Shown here one piece after another: positions 35,940 through 45,065 of a DNA stretch of 64,000 nt (the stretch's first letter is position 1; each line of letters opens with the position of its first letter). The stretch spans positions 1 through 64,000 of the forward strand of contig JANQFP010000052.1 of assembly GCA_028277795.1 (NCBI GenBank), in the 5' to 3' direction. The notes beneath the pieces are model-generated. The model was not told the DNA's origin. It searched no databases and saw only the letters and a list, made by a program, of their open reading frames with translations. This DNA comes from Rhodospirillales bacterium (GTDB lineage Bacteria > Pseudomonadota > Alphaproteobacteria > Rhodospirillales > JANQFP01). A program made the translations under genes and the position numbers.

Positions 35940-38579
35940 ATGGCCTCGATCCTGGCAAGCGTGAGGACACGGCCGACGGTGCTCGCGGTGGCGTTTCTCG
36001 GCGTGCTGGCCGCCCAGTTCCTCCTGTTCCATCCCGGTACCGAGCAGGGGGCGCCCTACGCCGAGTGGGACGAGATCGCCACCTTCAACCAGTCCTACGT
36101 GTTGACCGGGCCGGCGTCGCTGAGGACCTACCGCTACGGCAGCCTGGAGACGGGACTGCAGGTGGTGGCGCGCGCCTGGCACCAGTGGGTCGATCCCATC
36201 GGTCGGGAGACCGTGCGACTCAGCTACACCAACTCGTACCCCGAGACCTTCGTCGACCCGGACGCCATCCACCGAACGACCGCGTGGCCCGGGGTCGACT
36301 ACAGCTATTTCCGCGGCAGCAACGACCGGGAACCCATCTTCCTGTCGCGCAAGATCCATCTGGTGGTCGTGTACGCCGTGCTTGGCGTGATCGGCGTCGC
36401 CGCGGTGGCCGGTCTGGGTTGGAGCGCCGCCCCGTTTCTTCTGGCGTTGCTGTGCGTGTCCGTGTCCCGCGACTTCAGCGTCCAGGCGCTGCTGTCCCTG
36501 CCCAACGCCATCAACACGACCCTGGCCGCCGGGATCCTGCTGAGCCTGGCGTTGTTCCACCTGCGATCCGACGACCGGCTGTTCTCCGTGGCGGTCGTCC
36601 TGTCGGCGATCTCGATGAACTTCAAGATCGACGCGGTCTTTCTGGTGGTTCCGTTTGTGGTCAGTTTGTCCTTCGTCCTGGCGGCGCGCGGCGTCGGACC
36701 CACGGCCCGCGTGTGCGGAATGGCGGCGGCCTGGTTCGCGGCAGCCTACGTGGCGACCAAGCCCTTCCTGCTGGTGCAGCCCCTGCGGGAGCTTAAGAAC
36801 CAGTTCGGACTGTTCGTCACCGGCCAGTCGGGGTCGACGGCGTTGTCGTCCAAGCTCGACGCGCTGGGACGGTCGTTCGATGCCAACCTGGTGGACGTCC
36901 TCGCGCCGGCCCTGGGTGGCCCCGGTGCCTTGGCCGCCGTCGTCGGGGTGTGCCTGGTCGCTGCGGTCGCCATCGGGTCTGTCTGCGGCGACCGGACGGC
37001 GCCGTGTCTGCCCGTCGTGGCACTTCTGCTCGCCGGCTTGGCGGTCCTGCTGGCCGGGCCCCTGGCCGGGGCGGCCCAGGTTTACGACCGGTATTTCATG
37101 ACCGCCTGGGCGGTGGGATTCGTGGTTGTCGGCGTGTTCGCCGTCCTTCCCTTCGCCCCTCGGCGTTTGGTCGGCGAGGTGAGTCGGCCGCACCTGGCGC
37201 GCGGCGGCGCGGCGGCGTTGGCGGCTTTTCTCGCGATCTATTACGGGGCCGGCGCCTCGGCCACATACGCCCGCATCGCCGCATCGGGCGCCCCTTTCAC
37301 GGCCACCGGCGGGCTCGATCCCGCCCACGACCGGAACCGGGCCGCCCTGAAGATGGTGGAGCTCATCGAGCGGGACGGGTACGCGGCCGAGGTGCTGGTC
37401 GATCAGCACGGCTACACGGACCTCCGGTATTTCCGGGAGCAGGGGCTGTCACCCCGCTACGTGCACATGACCAACCTGCAGGAGACCATCACCGCCTGCG
37501 AGGGCACGGAGACGCGGCTCCTGCTGCACACGCCGGGACGGACCGATCAGAGCAATGCCCGGGAGACCGGCTGGGAGCCCCGGTTCGACGCACGCTACGA
37601 AACCTTCCGGCAAACCCTCGACCGGTTGCCCGTGGTCTTCGCGATCGCCGGGCGGGAGCAGAACCTGTTCGGCTGGAGTCCCGTGCCTCGGAAGGTCGGC
37701 GTCGTGGTCCACGCGGTCCCGTGCCCGGCGCCCGAGCGGTTGTTTTCAGAACGTCTCGGTCCACGGCCGGAGGTCGATCTCGTGGGTCCAGGCGGACCGG
37801 TCCTGGTCGATCAGGCGCATGTACGCCTCGGCGACGGCGGCGGGGTCGAGGGAGGTCTCGGGGTCGGCGTCGAAGCGTTCCCGGGTGCGCGGCGTCAGGA
37901 TGATGCCGTCGACCACCACGTGGGCCACGTGGATGCCCTGGGGCCCATACTCCCGGGCCAGGGACTGGGCCAGGGCGCGCAGGGCGAACTTGGCCGAAGC
38001 GAAGGCGCTGAAGTTCCTGCCGCCACGCAGGGACGCGGTGGCGCCGGTGAACAGGACGGTGCCGGACCCGGCGGCCGCCATGGCCGGCATCACGGCCCGG
38101 GCGCAATGGACGGCGCCCAGGCAGGTGATCCGCCACAGGGCCTCGAACTCCCCGGGCGTGGTCTCGGCGAAGGGCTTCATCAGGAACCCCGACGCGTTGT
38201 GGATGAGCACCGACGGTGCGCCCAGCTCGGTGCCGACGGCGTCCATGGTGCGCATCACCGCCTCGGCGTCGGCAATGTCGCAGGCGTAGGCGCGGAACCG
38301 GCCGCCCTCGGCGGCGAGTTCGCCCGCCAGGCGCTCGCCGAAGTCCGTGGTCCGGGCCAGCCCGGCGACGGCGAAGCCGCGGCCGACGAGGGCGCGGCAC
38401 AGGGCGCCGCCCAGACCCGGGCCGATGCCCGTCACCACCGCGACTTTGGAGCCCTCTGTCATCGGTCCGTCCGTTCCCATAACACCCGCGCCACGATATC
38501 ACATGGCCGCCGTGGCGCCGTTTCGCAACCGCCGCTGGTCGGCTATGCTCTCGCCCGCGGCGGCGCCGACGTGACATGA
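35940..38579 (+). CDS. GT-C-like polytopic glycosyltransferase with unclosed reading frame
   Basis: An ArnT/PMT-like membrane protein: an N-terminal helix, then an acidic luminal motif (GAPYAEWDEIATFNQSYVL, Asp-Glu at about residues 44-45, where GT-C enzymes keep catalytic acids), about ten to eleven helices up to residue ~440, and a periplasmic C-domain (ERDGYAAEVLVDQHGYTDLR). It would transfer sugar from a polyprenyl-phosphate donor. The family-like part ends near residue 600 (37745), but no stop follows: the frame runs on to TGA at 38579, right through the opposite-strand SDR gene. I see no stop in the other forward frames at that spot either, so the 3' end has probably been replaced or truncated by a rearrangement. 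ATG 35940 has GGAG about 12 bases upstream. Confidence 0.65.
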   Translation: MASILASVRTRPTVLAVAFLGVLAAQFLLFHPGTEQGAPYAEWDEIATFNQSYVLTGPASLRTYRYGSLETGLQVVARAWHQWVDPIGRETVRLSYTNSYPETFVDPDAIHRTTAWPGVDYSYFRGSNDREPIFLSRKIHLVVVYAVLGVIGVAAVAGLGWSAAPFLLALLCVSVSRDFSVQALLSLPNAINTTLAAGILLSLALFHLRSDDRLFSVAVVLSAISMNFKIDAVFLVVPFVVSLSFVLAARGVGPTARVCGMAAAWFAAAYVATKPFLLVQPLRELKNQFGLFVTGQSGSTALSSKLDALGRSFDANLVDVLAPALGGPGALAAVVGVCLVAAVAIGSVCGDRTAPCLPVVALLLAGLAVLLAGPLAGAAQVYDRYFMTAWAVGFVVVGVFAVLPFAPRRLVGEVSRPHLARGGAAALAAFLAIYYGAGASATYARIAASGAPFTATGGLDPAHDRNRAALKMVELIERDGYAAEVLVDQHGYTDLRYFREQGLSPRYVHMTNLQETITACEGTETRLLLHTPGRTDQSNARETGWEPRFDARYETFRQTLDRLPVVFAIAGREQNLFGWSPVPRKVGVVVHAVPCPAPERLFSERLGPRPEVDLVGPGGPVLVDQAHVRLGDGGGVEGGLGVGVEAFPGARRQDDAVDHHVGHVDALGPILPGQGLGQGAQGELGRSEGAEVPAATQGRGGAGEQDGAGPGGRHGRHHGPGAMDGAQAGDPPQGLELPGRGLGEGLHQEPRRVVDEHRRCAQLGADGVHGAHHRLGVGNVAGVGAEPAALGGEFARQALAEVRGPGQPGDGEAAADEGAAQGAAQTRADARHHRDFGALCHRSVRSHNTRATISHGRRGAVSQPPLVGYALARGGADVT
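37746..38480 (-). CDS. short-chain dehydrogenase/reductase family protein with altered active site
   Basis: Rossmann-fold SDR of 244 aa. The cofactor loop reads VVTGIGPGLGGAL, and the NNAG-type motif is IHNASGFLMKP. In the catalytic YxxxK motif the Tyr is Phe: NFSAFASAKFALRALAQS. The serine-containing strand before it reads FTGATASLRGG. I recall a proteobacterial SDR subgroup that shares this FAxAK pattern, so it may be a true variant rather than a broken gene; its reaction is unknown. ATG 38480 is used, ATG 38462 is an alternative. It lies wholly antisense to the tail of the open GT-C frame. Confidence 0.85.
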   Translation of the reverse strand: MGTDGPMTEGSKVAVVTGIGPGLGGALCRALVGRGFAVAGLARTTDFGERLAGELAAEGGRFRAYACDIADAEAVMRTMDAVGTELGAPSVLIHNASGFLMKPFAETTPGEFEALWRITCLGAVHCARAVMPAMAAAGSGTVLFTGATASLRGGRNFSAFASAKFALRALAQSLAREYGPQGIHVAHVVVDGIILTPRTRERFDADPETSLDPAAVAEAYMRLIDQDRSAWTHEIDLRPWTETF

Positions 38580-38589
38580 GGGAACGGCC

Positions 38590-41412
38590 ATGAGCGGCCG
38601 CAGCTACATCGTCTCCCAGTATCCGCTCAGCACCACCTACATGGAGCGGTTCGGCAGGGTGGTGGCCGAGCGCCCCGATCCCCTTGTGGTTTCCAACATC
38701 ACGGCCAACCATTCCCTGGCCATCATCCGCCAGATCCGGGCGCTGCGGGCCGACACGCTCTATCTGCCGGTGGTCGACCATGCCGGCCGGGTGCTGCTGC
38801 CGCTGCTCAAGATGCTGTGCCTGGCCGCCGGCGCCCGCCGCACCCTGGTGGTCGAGCCGGACCTGAGCACCCGGGCCTTCGGACTGCTCGACGGGCTGCT
38901 CGGGGTGGCGGCCATGGGCGGCGACGTGGCCGCCGGCCTGTTGACCGTGCTGGGCGACCGGTTCCGGGTCCGGCGTCTCCTGGCCGCGCCCCGCATCGTG
39001 GTCTCGGCGCCCGAGGGCCAACGGGTCCTCTACCTCAAGACCAATCTTTGGCTGGGGGTCCAGGCCGGGGGGTCGGTGGCCCACACGGCCGGCGTCATCG
39101 GCGGCCTGCTGAACCGGGGGTATGCGGTCGATTTCGCGTCCGCCGAGACACCGGTGGCGTTGCCCGACGACGACTCGCTCACCGTGCACCGCGTCAATCC
39201 GCCGCAGCCCTACGTGCTGCCGCGCGAGGTCAACCATTACCGCCACAACGCCAACTTCGTCCAGGCGGCGATGGCGCTGCGCGCCGGCCCCTTCGGCTTC
39301 ATCTACCAGCGCCTGTCCCAGGGCAACTACACGGGCGTGATGCTGTCCCGCCTGCTGCGGCTGCCGCTGGTCATGGAGTACAACGGCTCCGAGGTGTGGC
39401 TGGCCCGCAACTGGGGCCGGCCGCTGACCTTCGCCCGCCTGGCCGAAGCCGTGGAGGCGGTATGCCTCCGCCACGCCCACCTGGTGATGACGGTCTCCGA
39501 CGTGCTGCGTGACGAGCTGGTCGCCCGCGGGGTCGAGCCGGGCCGCGTGGTGTCCTATCCCAACGGCGTCGATCCGTCGGTGTTCGACCCCGGTCGATTC
39601 TCGGCTGCCGACGTGGCCGCGGCGCGGACCCGGTTCGGCATACCCGAGGACGCCGTGGTGGTGACCTTCGTCGGCACCTTCGGGCACTGGCACGGCGCCG
39701 AGGTGCTGGCCAGGACCCTGCGCCGGATCGCCGACAGCGACTCCGAATGGCTGTCCGCCAGCCGCGCCCACGTGGTGTTCATCGGCGACGGCGTCAAACG
39801 CCCGCTGGTGGAGGACATCCTGTCGGACCCCGCCGTCCGCCCGTTCTGCACCATCACCGGCCTGATCGCCCAGGAGGAGGCCCCGCTCTACATGGCGGCC
39901 TCGGACATCCTGGTGTCGCCCCACGTGCCCAATCCCGACGGCTCGCCGTTCTTCGGATCGCCCACCAAGCTGTTCGAGTACCTGGCGGCCGGTCGGCCGG
40001 TGGTGGGCAGCGACCTGTTCCAGATCGGGGCCGTGCTGCGCGGCTGCCCGCGGGTGGGCGACCTGGAGGACGGATCCGGGGCGCCGCCGGACGGCGCCTG
40101 CGGCATCCTGGTCGAGCCCGAGGACACCGCCGAGTTGGCCGCCGCCATCCGCTTCCTGGTGGACAACCCGGCGTGGCGGCGGGCGGCGGGAGCCAACGCC
40201 CGACGCCGGGTTCTGGACCGGTACACCTGGGACCATCATGTCGCGGCGCTGACCGACGGCCTGGACGCGGCACTGGCCCGCGACGCCGAGGCGGCGGCCT
40301 CCCGCCGCCCCCTGCGGCTGCTGGTCAACGGCCTCCATTCCAAGAGCGGCGGCGGCGTCACCTACATGCAGAACATGCTGCGCCTGTTCGCCGCCGCCCC
40401 TGACGTCGACGTCCATCTGTGCATCCACGAGGACCAGCGCGATCTGGTTGCCGGCGCCGCTGAGGACATCACCGTCCACGTGTTGCCCTTCAAGTCGGGG
40501 TTCTGGCGGCTGCTGGTGCGCGAGCAATGGGAGGTCCCGCGCCTGGCGCGGCGCCTGGCCGCCGACGTCACCTTCTCGCCGGCCAACTACGGGCCGCTGT
40601 TCGCGCCCAACACGGTCATCCTGCTGCGCAACGCCATCAACGTCGCCTTCGTCGAGCACCGGCCGGTCAAGCTGGCCTACTGGGCCATGGTCTACGTGGG
40701 CACGGCCCTGTCGCTGATGGTCAGCCGCAAGGCGGTGGCCGTGTCCGACTACGCGCGCCGCGCCGTCGCGGCCGGCCTGCTGGGGGCCTTCCGCGACCGG
40801 ATCACGGTCATTCCCCACGGCGTCGGAGAGCCGTTCTCGCCGAACGGCGCCACCGCGGACCGGGACGACTTCGTCCTCGCCGTGTCCGACCTCTACATCC
40901 AGAAGAACCTGAAGAACCTGCTGAGGGCCTTCGCCCACCTGGGCCGCACCCGGCCGGCGACCACCTTGAAGATCGCCGGGCGGCCCCTCGATGTGGCCTA
41001 CTACGCCGACCTGCGGCAGATGGTGGTGGACGAGGGTCTGCGGGACCGCGTCCAGTTCCTCGGCCACGTGCCGCCCGAGGACCTGGCGGCGCTCTATCGC
41101 CGGTGCGCCGTGTTCGTCTTCCCGTCCACCGTCGAGACCTTCGGCAATCCCCTGGTCGAGGCCATGGCCTGCGGGGCGCCCATCGCCAGCTCCCGCGCCG
41201 CCGCCATGCCCGAGGTGCTGGGGGATGCCGCAGTCTACTTCGATCCCGGGGACGTCGCCGGCATGGCGGGGGCCATGGACAAGTTGCTCGCCGATCCCGA
41301 ACTGGGGCGCAGCCTTGGCCAGCGGGCCGCCGCCCGCGCCCGGGCGTTCTCGTGGTCCCGCACCGCGGCACGCACCCTGGACGTCATCCGCGAGGTGGTT
41401 GCCGACTCCTAA
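38590..41412 (+). CDS. double GT4 glycosyltransferase (two GT-B enzymes in one chain)
   Basis: A 940-aa cytosolic protein. After an N-terminal ~140-residue segment (SYIVSQYPLSTTYMERFGRV) come two complete GT4-type enzymes. The first (~150-575) has MEYNGSEVWLARNWG, YPNGVDPSVFDP and the donor-site block GSPTKLFEYLAAGRPVVGSD. The second (~575-940) has GLHSKSGGGVTYMQNML, VIPHGVGEPFSP and the E-x7-E block STVETFGNPLVEAMACGAP. The two sites probably add two sugars in turn. GAGGGA precedes ATG 38590. It converges tail-to-tail with the response regulator (4-base overlap). Acceptor and sugars are unknown. Confidence 0.9.
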   Translation: MSGRSYIVSQYPLSTTYMERFGRVVAERPDPLVVSNITANHSLAIIRQIRALRADTLYLPVVDHAGRVLLPLLKMLCLAAGARRTLVVEPDLSTRAFGLLDGLLGVAAMGGDVAAGLLTVLGDRFRVRRLLAAPRIVVSAPEGQRVLYLKTNLWLGVQAGGSVAHTAGVIGGLLNRGYAVDFASAETPVALPDDDSLTVHRVNPPQPYVLPREVNHYRHNANFVQAAMALRAGPFGFIYQRLSQGNYTGVMLSRLLRLPLVMEYNGSEVWLARNWGRPLTFARLAEAVEAVCLRHAHLVMTVSDVLRDELVARGVEPGRVVSYPNGVDPSVFDPGRFSAADVAAARTRFGIPEDAVVVTFVGTFGHWHGAEVLARTLRRIADSDSEWLSASRAHVVFIGDGVKRPLVEDILSDPAVRPFCTITGLIAQEEAPLYMAASDILVSPHVPNPDGSPFFGSPTKLFEYLAAGRPVVGSDLFQIGAVLRGCPRVGDLEDGSGAPPDGACGILVEPEDTAELAAAIRFLVDNPAWRRAAGANARRRVLDRYTWDHHVAALTDGLDAALARDAEAAASRRPLRLLVNGLHSKSGGGVTYMQNMLRLFAAAPDVDVHLCIHEDQRDLVAGAAEDITVHVLPFKSGFWRLLVREQWEVPRLARRLAADVTFSPANYGPLFAPNTVILLRNAINVAFVEHRPVKLAYWAMVYVGTALSLMVSRKAVAVSDYARRAVAAGLLGAFRDRITVIPHGVGEPFSPNGATADRDDFVLAVSDLYIQKNLKNLLRAFAHLGRTRPATTLKIAGRPLDVAYYADLRQMVVDEGLRDRVQFLGHVPPEDLAALYRRCAVFVFPSTVETFGNPLVEAMACGAPIASSRAAAMPEVLGDAAVYFDPGDVAGMAGAMDKLLADPELGRSLGQRAAARARAFSWSRTAARTLDVIREVVADS

Positions 41413-42074
41413 GAGGCTCCCGACCGGGCTGGGATCAAACCCATGTCCGAAGCCTTGATCACCGCCTGGGTGCGGTTGTTGGCGTGCAACGCCTTGAGCA
41501 GCGCCGTGACGTGCAGCTTCACCGTGCCCTCCGACAGCCCGAGGGCCCGGGCCACCTCCTTGTTGGACTTGCCCAGCGCCAGGAGGCCGAGGACGTCGAG
41601 CTGACGCGGCGTCAGCGGCGCCTCTTCGACGGCGGCCGACACCGTCTCGGTCGACTCCCGGTGCGGCGCCTCGTTGAGGGTGCCGAGCAGTTCCGGGGGC
41701 AGGTAGCGGCCGCCGGACAGCACCAGATGGAGGGCGCCCAGCATGACCTTGGTGTCCAGGGTCTTGGGCACGTAGCCGGACGCCCCCGCCTCGATGGCCT
41801 GCAGCACGTCCCGGGGATCGTCACTGGCCGAGACCACCACCAAGGGGGTCTGAGGCAGGCGGCCGCCGAGGGCCTCAAGCCCGGCGAACCCGTCCATTCC
41901 CGGCATGGCCAGATCGATCAGCGCCAAGTCCAGGTCCGGGTGCTCTTCCGCCAGCGCCAGGGCCTCGCCGAAATCGCCCGCTTCCAGGATACGCATGCCG
42001 TCGCGCAGGTCGGCCAGGGCATGGCGCAGGCCTTCCCGGAACAGCGCATGGTCGTCGGCGATCAGGACCTTCAT
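41409..42074 (-). CDS. NarL/FixJ-family response regulator
   Basis: A 221-aa two-component regulator. The receiver domain has the acidic pocket in LIADDHALFREG, the phosphorylation site Asp54 in ALIDLAMPGMDG, and a Lys in SGYVPKTL. The LuxR-type DNA-binding domain lies at ~150-215: LTPRQLDVLGLLALGKSNKE, then VARALGLSEGTVKLHV. No histidine kinase is encoded nearby, so it is an orphan here. Its neighbours on both sides (glycosyltransferase, methyltransferase) are on the other strand. Confidence 0.93.
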   Translation of the reverse strand: MKVLIADDHALFREGLRHALADLRDGMRILEAGDFGEALALAEEHPDLDLALIDLAMPGMDGFAGLEALGGRLPQTPLVVVSASDDPRDVLQAIEAGASGYVPKTLDTKVMLGALHLVLSGGRYLPPELLGTLNEAPHRESTETVSAAVEEAPLTPRQLDVLGLLALGKSNKEVARALGLSEGTVKLHVTALLKALHANNRTQAVIKASDMGLIPARSGAS

Positions 42075-42219
42075 GGCGGCAAAGACTGGCGGCGGGACCC
42101 GTGGCGCCCCCCGGGGGTGACGGGGGGCCTATGACGAAGGTCATATACGGTGCCGCGGTCGGCGTCAAACCCCCCGTCCGATTCAATCCCCGAAGGCGGC
42201 GTGCTACCATAGGCCGCTC

Positions 42220-43089
42220 ATGCGCCCCCCACCCGAGATCCGGCCCCCCTGGCGACTGCGGCTGCGCCGTTTGCGCATGGCGTTGGCCACGGCATTGGGG
42301 TCGCCGCAGGGGTTCTTCATCCCCTACCGGTACGCCGCCGCGGTGCCGCCGCCGGGCCGCCGAGCGCCCTACGCCGCGCTGGCTGACCTGTTCGCCCGTC
42401 GCGAGGTGGCATTCGGTGAGTTCGTCGGCGCCATTGACGCCCTGGCCGCCGATCTCCGGCGCATCGGCACCGACCCGCCGCCGGCACCCCGCTGGCGGCA
42501 GGCGTGGTTTCCGCGGCTGGATGCGGCGGCCGCGTATGCGATGGTGCGCACCCGCGCACCCGGGCGCATCGTCGAGGTGGGGTCGGGGCACTCCACCCGC
42601 TTCTTCGCCCGCGCCGTCGCCGACGGAGGCCACCAAACAGCGCTGGTTGCCATCGATCCGGCACCGCGGGCGGCCATTTCCGGACTCGGCGTCCAGATCG
42701 TCGAAAAGGCCGTGCAGGCGGCCGGCACGGCGCCCTTCGACGCCCTGGTGGCCGGCGACGTGCTGAGCATCGATTCCAGCCACATCCTGATGCCCGGGTC
42801 CGATGTCGACTTCCTGCTCAACGTCGTGCTGCCGCGGCTGCCGTCGGGCGTGCTGGTCCACGTGCACGACATCTTCCTGCCGGACGACTATCCGCCCCAG
42901 TGGGCCTGGCGGGCCTACAACGAACAGCTCGGGGTGGGGGTCCTGGCCGTGGGTGGCGGTTACGAGATCCTGTGGTCCAGCCGTTACGTGGCCACCCGGA
43001 TGGCGGACGTCCTGGCGGGCACCGTCGTCGCCGAGTTGGAGGCCATGCCGGACACGGTCGAGTCCAGCCTGTGGCTGCTCAAGCGCTGA
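42220..43089 (+). CDS. class I SAM-dependent methyltransferase (Methyltransf_24-like)
   Basis: Predicted methyltransferase of 289 aa. The SAM-binding motif I is RIVEVGSGHSTRFFARAV, followed by VAIDPAPRAA, a motif-post I acid, and LVHVHDIFLPDDYPPQW with an HDIF-like loop common in Methyltransf_24 enzymes. The N-terminus is arginine-rich. ATG 42220 is taken; ATG 42277 (MALATALGSPQGFF) would remove the basic leader. Its place among glycosyltransferase genes suggests a sugar or surface-polymer substrate, which is inference. Confidence 0.82.
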   Translation: MRPPPEIRPPWRLRLRRLRMALATALGSPQGFFIPYRYAAAVPPPGRRAPYAALADLFARREVAFGEFVGAIDALAADLRRIGTDPPPAPRWRQAWFPRLDAAAAYAMVRTRAPGRIVEVGSGHSTRFFARAVADGGHQTALVAIDPAPRAAISGLGVQIVEKAVQAAGTAPFDALVAGDVLSIDSSHILMPGSDVDFLLNVVLPRLPSGVLVHVHDIFLPDDYPPQWAWRAYNEQLGVGVLAVGGGYEILWSSRYVATRMADVLAGTVVAELEAMPDTVESSLWLLKR

Positions 43090-43111
43090 GATCGGCGCGG
43101 CCGGGAAGCGC

Positions 43112-43771
43112 CTATTCCCTGAGGAATCGGCGCCGGTATGCCTCGGGCAGGAAGAACAGGCGGTCGTGCAGCTTTTCCTTCTCGTGGCATTCGTCGCAGA
43201 AGTTGACCCGTTCGGCGCCGTCGCCGGTGCTGTCGCCGAAGTGGCTGCCGTCGGGCATGATCATGACGTAGCGCCAGTCCCCGTCCTCCGGTTTGGTGCC
43301 CGCGGCCAGCTTCTCCATGACGAACAGGGCGCCGGCGAACACGGCGCCATCGGCAGTGACGGTGAAGCTGTCCTTGGCCAGGACGGCCCCCGCCGGCATG
43401 GCCTGGTGCGGCCGCATGTGGCCGTAGGTCTCCGCTGCAATCGCATTGGCGAAGTTGTTCACGTAGCGGTTGCCATGGGTCTTGGACTTGTACGGCGCAT
43501 CGTTGAACCGGCGCCACTTGGGGTATTCCAGAGCGGCCGACTCACCGGAGACGGCATAGCCTTGCGCCACCTCGCTACCGATGTTCTGGTAGATGGTCAC
43601 CGCCTCGGTCTTGGTGAGCTGGGCCGGTCGTTGGATCTGAAAATGCCGCTTGGGACGCAGCGGATCGCCCGCCTGGGCGCCGGCAGGCCGGCCCGATGCG
43701 ATCACCAACCAGCCGCCGGCCGCCACGACGACAACGGCGGCGACCAGACGGGCCAAGCCCTTATGTTGCAT
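43112..43771 (-). CDS. exported cytochrome P460-family heme protein
   Basis: A periplasmic protein of 219 aa. A membrane/signal segment (LARLVAAVVVVAAGGWLVI) leads to a P460-type domain: ALEYPKWRRFN, THGNRYVNNFANAIAAETYG, then DWRYVMIMPDGSHFGD. The heme-attachment site CDECH lies near the C-terminus. Cytochromes P460 oxidise hydroxylamine or related nitrogen compounds, but many members have unknown substrates, and the lysine cross-link needed for P460 chemistry cannot be read with certainty. ATG 43771 has GGGAGGAAACG just ahead of it. Confidence 0.85.
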   Translation of the reverse strand: MQHKGLARLVAAVVVVAAGGWLVIASGRPAGAQAGDPLRPKRHFQIQRPAQLTKTEAVTIYQNIGSEVAQGYAVSGESAALEYPKWRRFNDAPYKSKTHGNRYVNNFANAIAAETYGHMRPHQAMPAGAVLAKDSFTVTADGAVFAGALFVMEKLAAGTKPEDGDWRYVMIMPDGSHFGDSTGDGAERVNFCDECHEKEKLHDRLFFLPEAYRRRFLRE

Positions 43772-43910
43772 TGGCGTTTCCTCCCGCCCGCGGGTGGTTC
43801 CCCGGCGAGCTTTTGTGCCCAGAGTAGGACGGCGGCGCCGCGCACGGTACCCCCCATCACGGACTGTTGATTCAACGTGAGCGCGCGGACGCGGGCGCGC
43901 CAAAGGTGTT

Positions 43911-45065
43911 CTATGCATACGGGTCCGCGGCGTCGCGCAGGCCGTCGCCGAGGAAGTTGAAGGCGAGCACGGTGACGATCACCGGCACCATGGGCAGCAG
44001 CAGCCACGGGTACAGCGCCACCGCCTCGATGTTCTGGGCCTCGGTCAGCAGGACTCCCCAACTGGTCACCGGCGGGCGCAGCCCGAGGCCCAGGAAGCTG
44101 AGGGCCGTCTCCGCCAGGATCATGGACGGGATCGACAGGGTGGCCGAGGCGATCAGGTGGCTCATGAAGTTGGGCAGCAGGTGGCGGCCGATGATCCGCG
44201 ACGGCTTGGCCCCCATGAGCAGGGCGGCGGCGCAGTAGTCCTCCTCGCGCAGGGCGAGCAGCTTGGAGCGCACGGCGCGGGCCAATCCCGGCCAGTCGAG
44301 CAGCGCCAGGATGATGGTGATGCCGAAATAGACCAGGATGGGACTCCAGGTGACGGGCAGGGCCGCCGACAGGGCCATCCACAGGGGCAGCTCAGGCAGC
44401 GAGCGCAGGACCTCGATGATGCGCTGGACCACGTTGTCCACCCAGCCGCCGAAATAGCCGGCGACGCCGCCGATGGTGATGCCGAGGAGGAAGCTCAGGG
44501 ATATGCCGATCAGCCCCACGGTCAGCGAAATGCGGCCCCCGTAGACCAGGCGCGAGGCCATGTCGCGCCCCAGCCTGTCGGTGCCGAGGAGGAACAGGGT
44601 GCCGTTCTCGGCCGGGCAGAAAAGATGGAACCGGCCGGGGATCAGGCCCCAGAACTCGTAGGCGTCGCCCTGGCAGAAGAAGCGGATGCGCTGGATGTCG
44701 GTGCGGTCCTCCACGTAGCCGCGGGTGAGGGTGACCAGGTCCAGCTTCTGCTTCGTCCCGTAGACGAACGGGCCGATGAATTCTCCCTCGTGGAACATCC
44801 GGACCCGTTGCGGCGGGGCGTAGATGTGGCTGGCGTTGCGGGTGTGCAGGTCGTAGGGGACCAGGATCTCGACGAAGGCAATGGACGCGTAGCTGAACAG
44901 CAGGATGACGCCGGCCACCACGGCCAAATGGTGGCGTTTCAGCCGCCACCACATCATGCGCCACTGGGACGCCATGTAGAAGCGTTCCTGCTCCGGCGTC
45001 AGCCGCTCGATGGCATGGGGATCGAACGGCGCATCGGAAACGAAATGTGAGAGCCGTTCGGTCAT
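43911..45065 (-). CDS. Opp/Dpp-type ABC importer permease (OppC/DppC family)
   Basis: Second inner-membrane permease of the importer, 384 aa. A cytoplasmic N-terminal part (LTPEQERFYMASQWRMMWWR) precedes TM1; a long periplasmic insertion with FFCQGDAYEFWGLIPG follows; and the LGTDRLGRDMASRLVYG block that is diagnostic for DppC/OppC comes next. The ATPase-contact EAA loop is AALLMGAKPSRIIGRHLLPN. It ends with NFLGDGLRDAADP, as usual. ATG 45065 overlaps the DppB-like gene by ATGA. It is the last gene of the long operon. Confidence 0.93.
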   Translation of the reverse strand: MTERLSHFVSDAPFDPHAIERLTPEQERFYMASQWRMMWWRLKRHHLAVVAGVILLFSYASIAFVEILVPYDLHTRNASHIYAPPQRVRMFHEGEFIGPFVYGTKQKLDLVTLTRGYVEDRTDIQRIRFFCQGDAYEFWGLIPGRFHLFCPAENGTLFLLGTDRLGRDMASRLVYGGRISLTVGLIGISLSFLLGITIGGVAGYFGGWVDNVVQRIIEVLRSLPELPLWMALSAALPVTWSPILVYFGITIILALLDWPGLARAVRSKLLALREEDYCAAALLMGAKPSRIIGRHLLPNFMSHLIASATLSIPSMILAETALSFLGLGLRPPVTSWGVLLTEAQNIEAVALYPWLLLPMVPVIVTVLAFNFLGDGLRDAADPYA

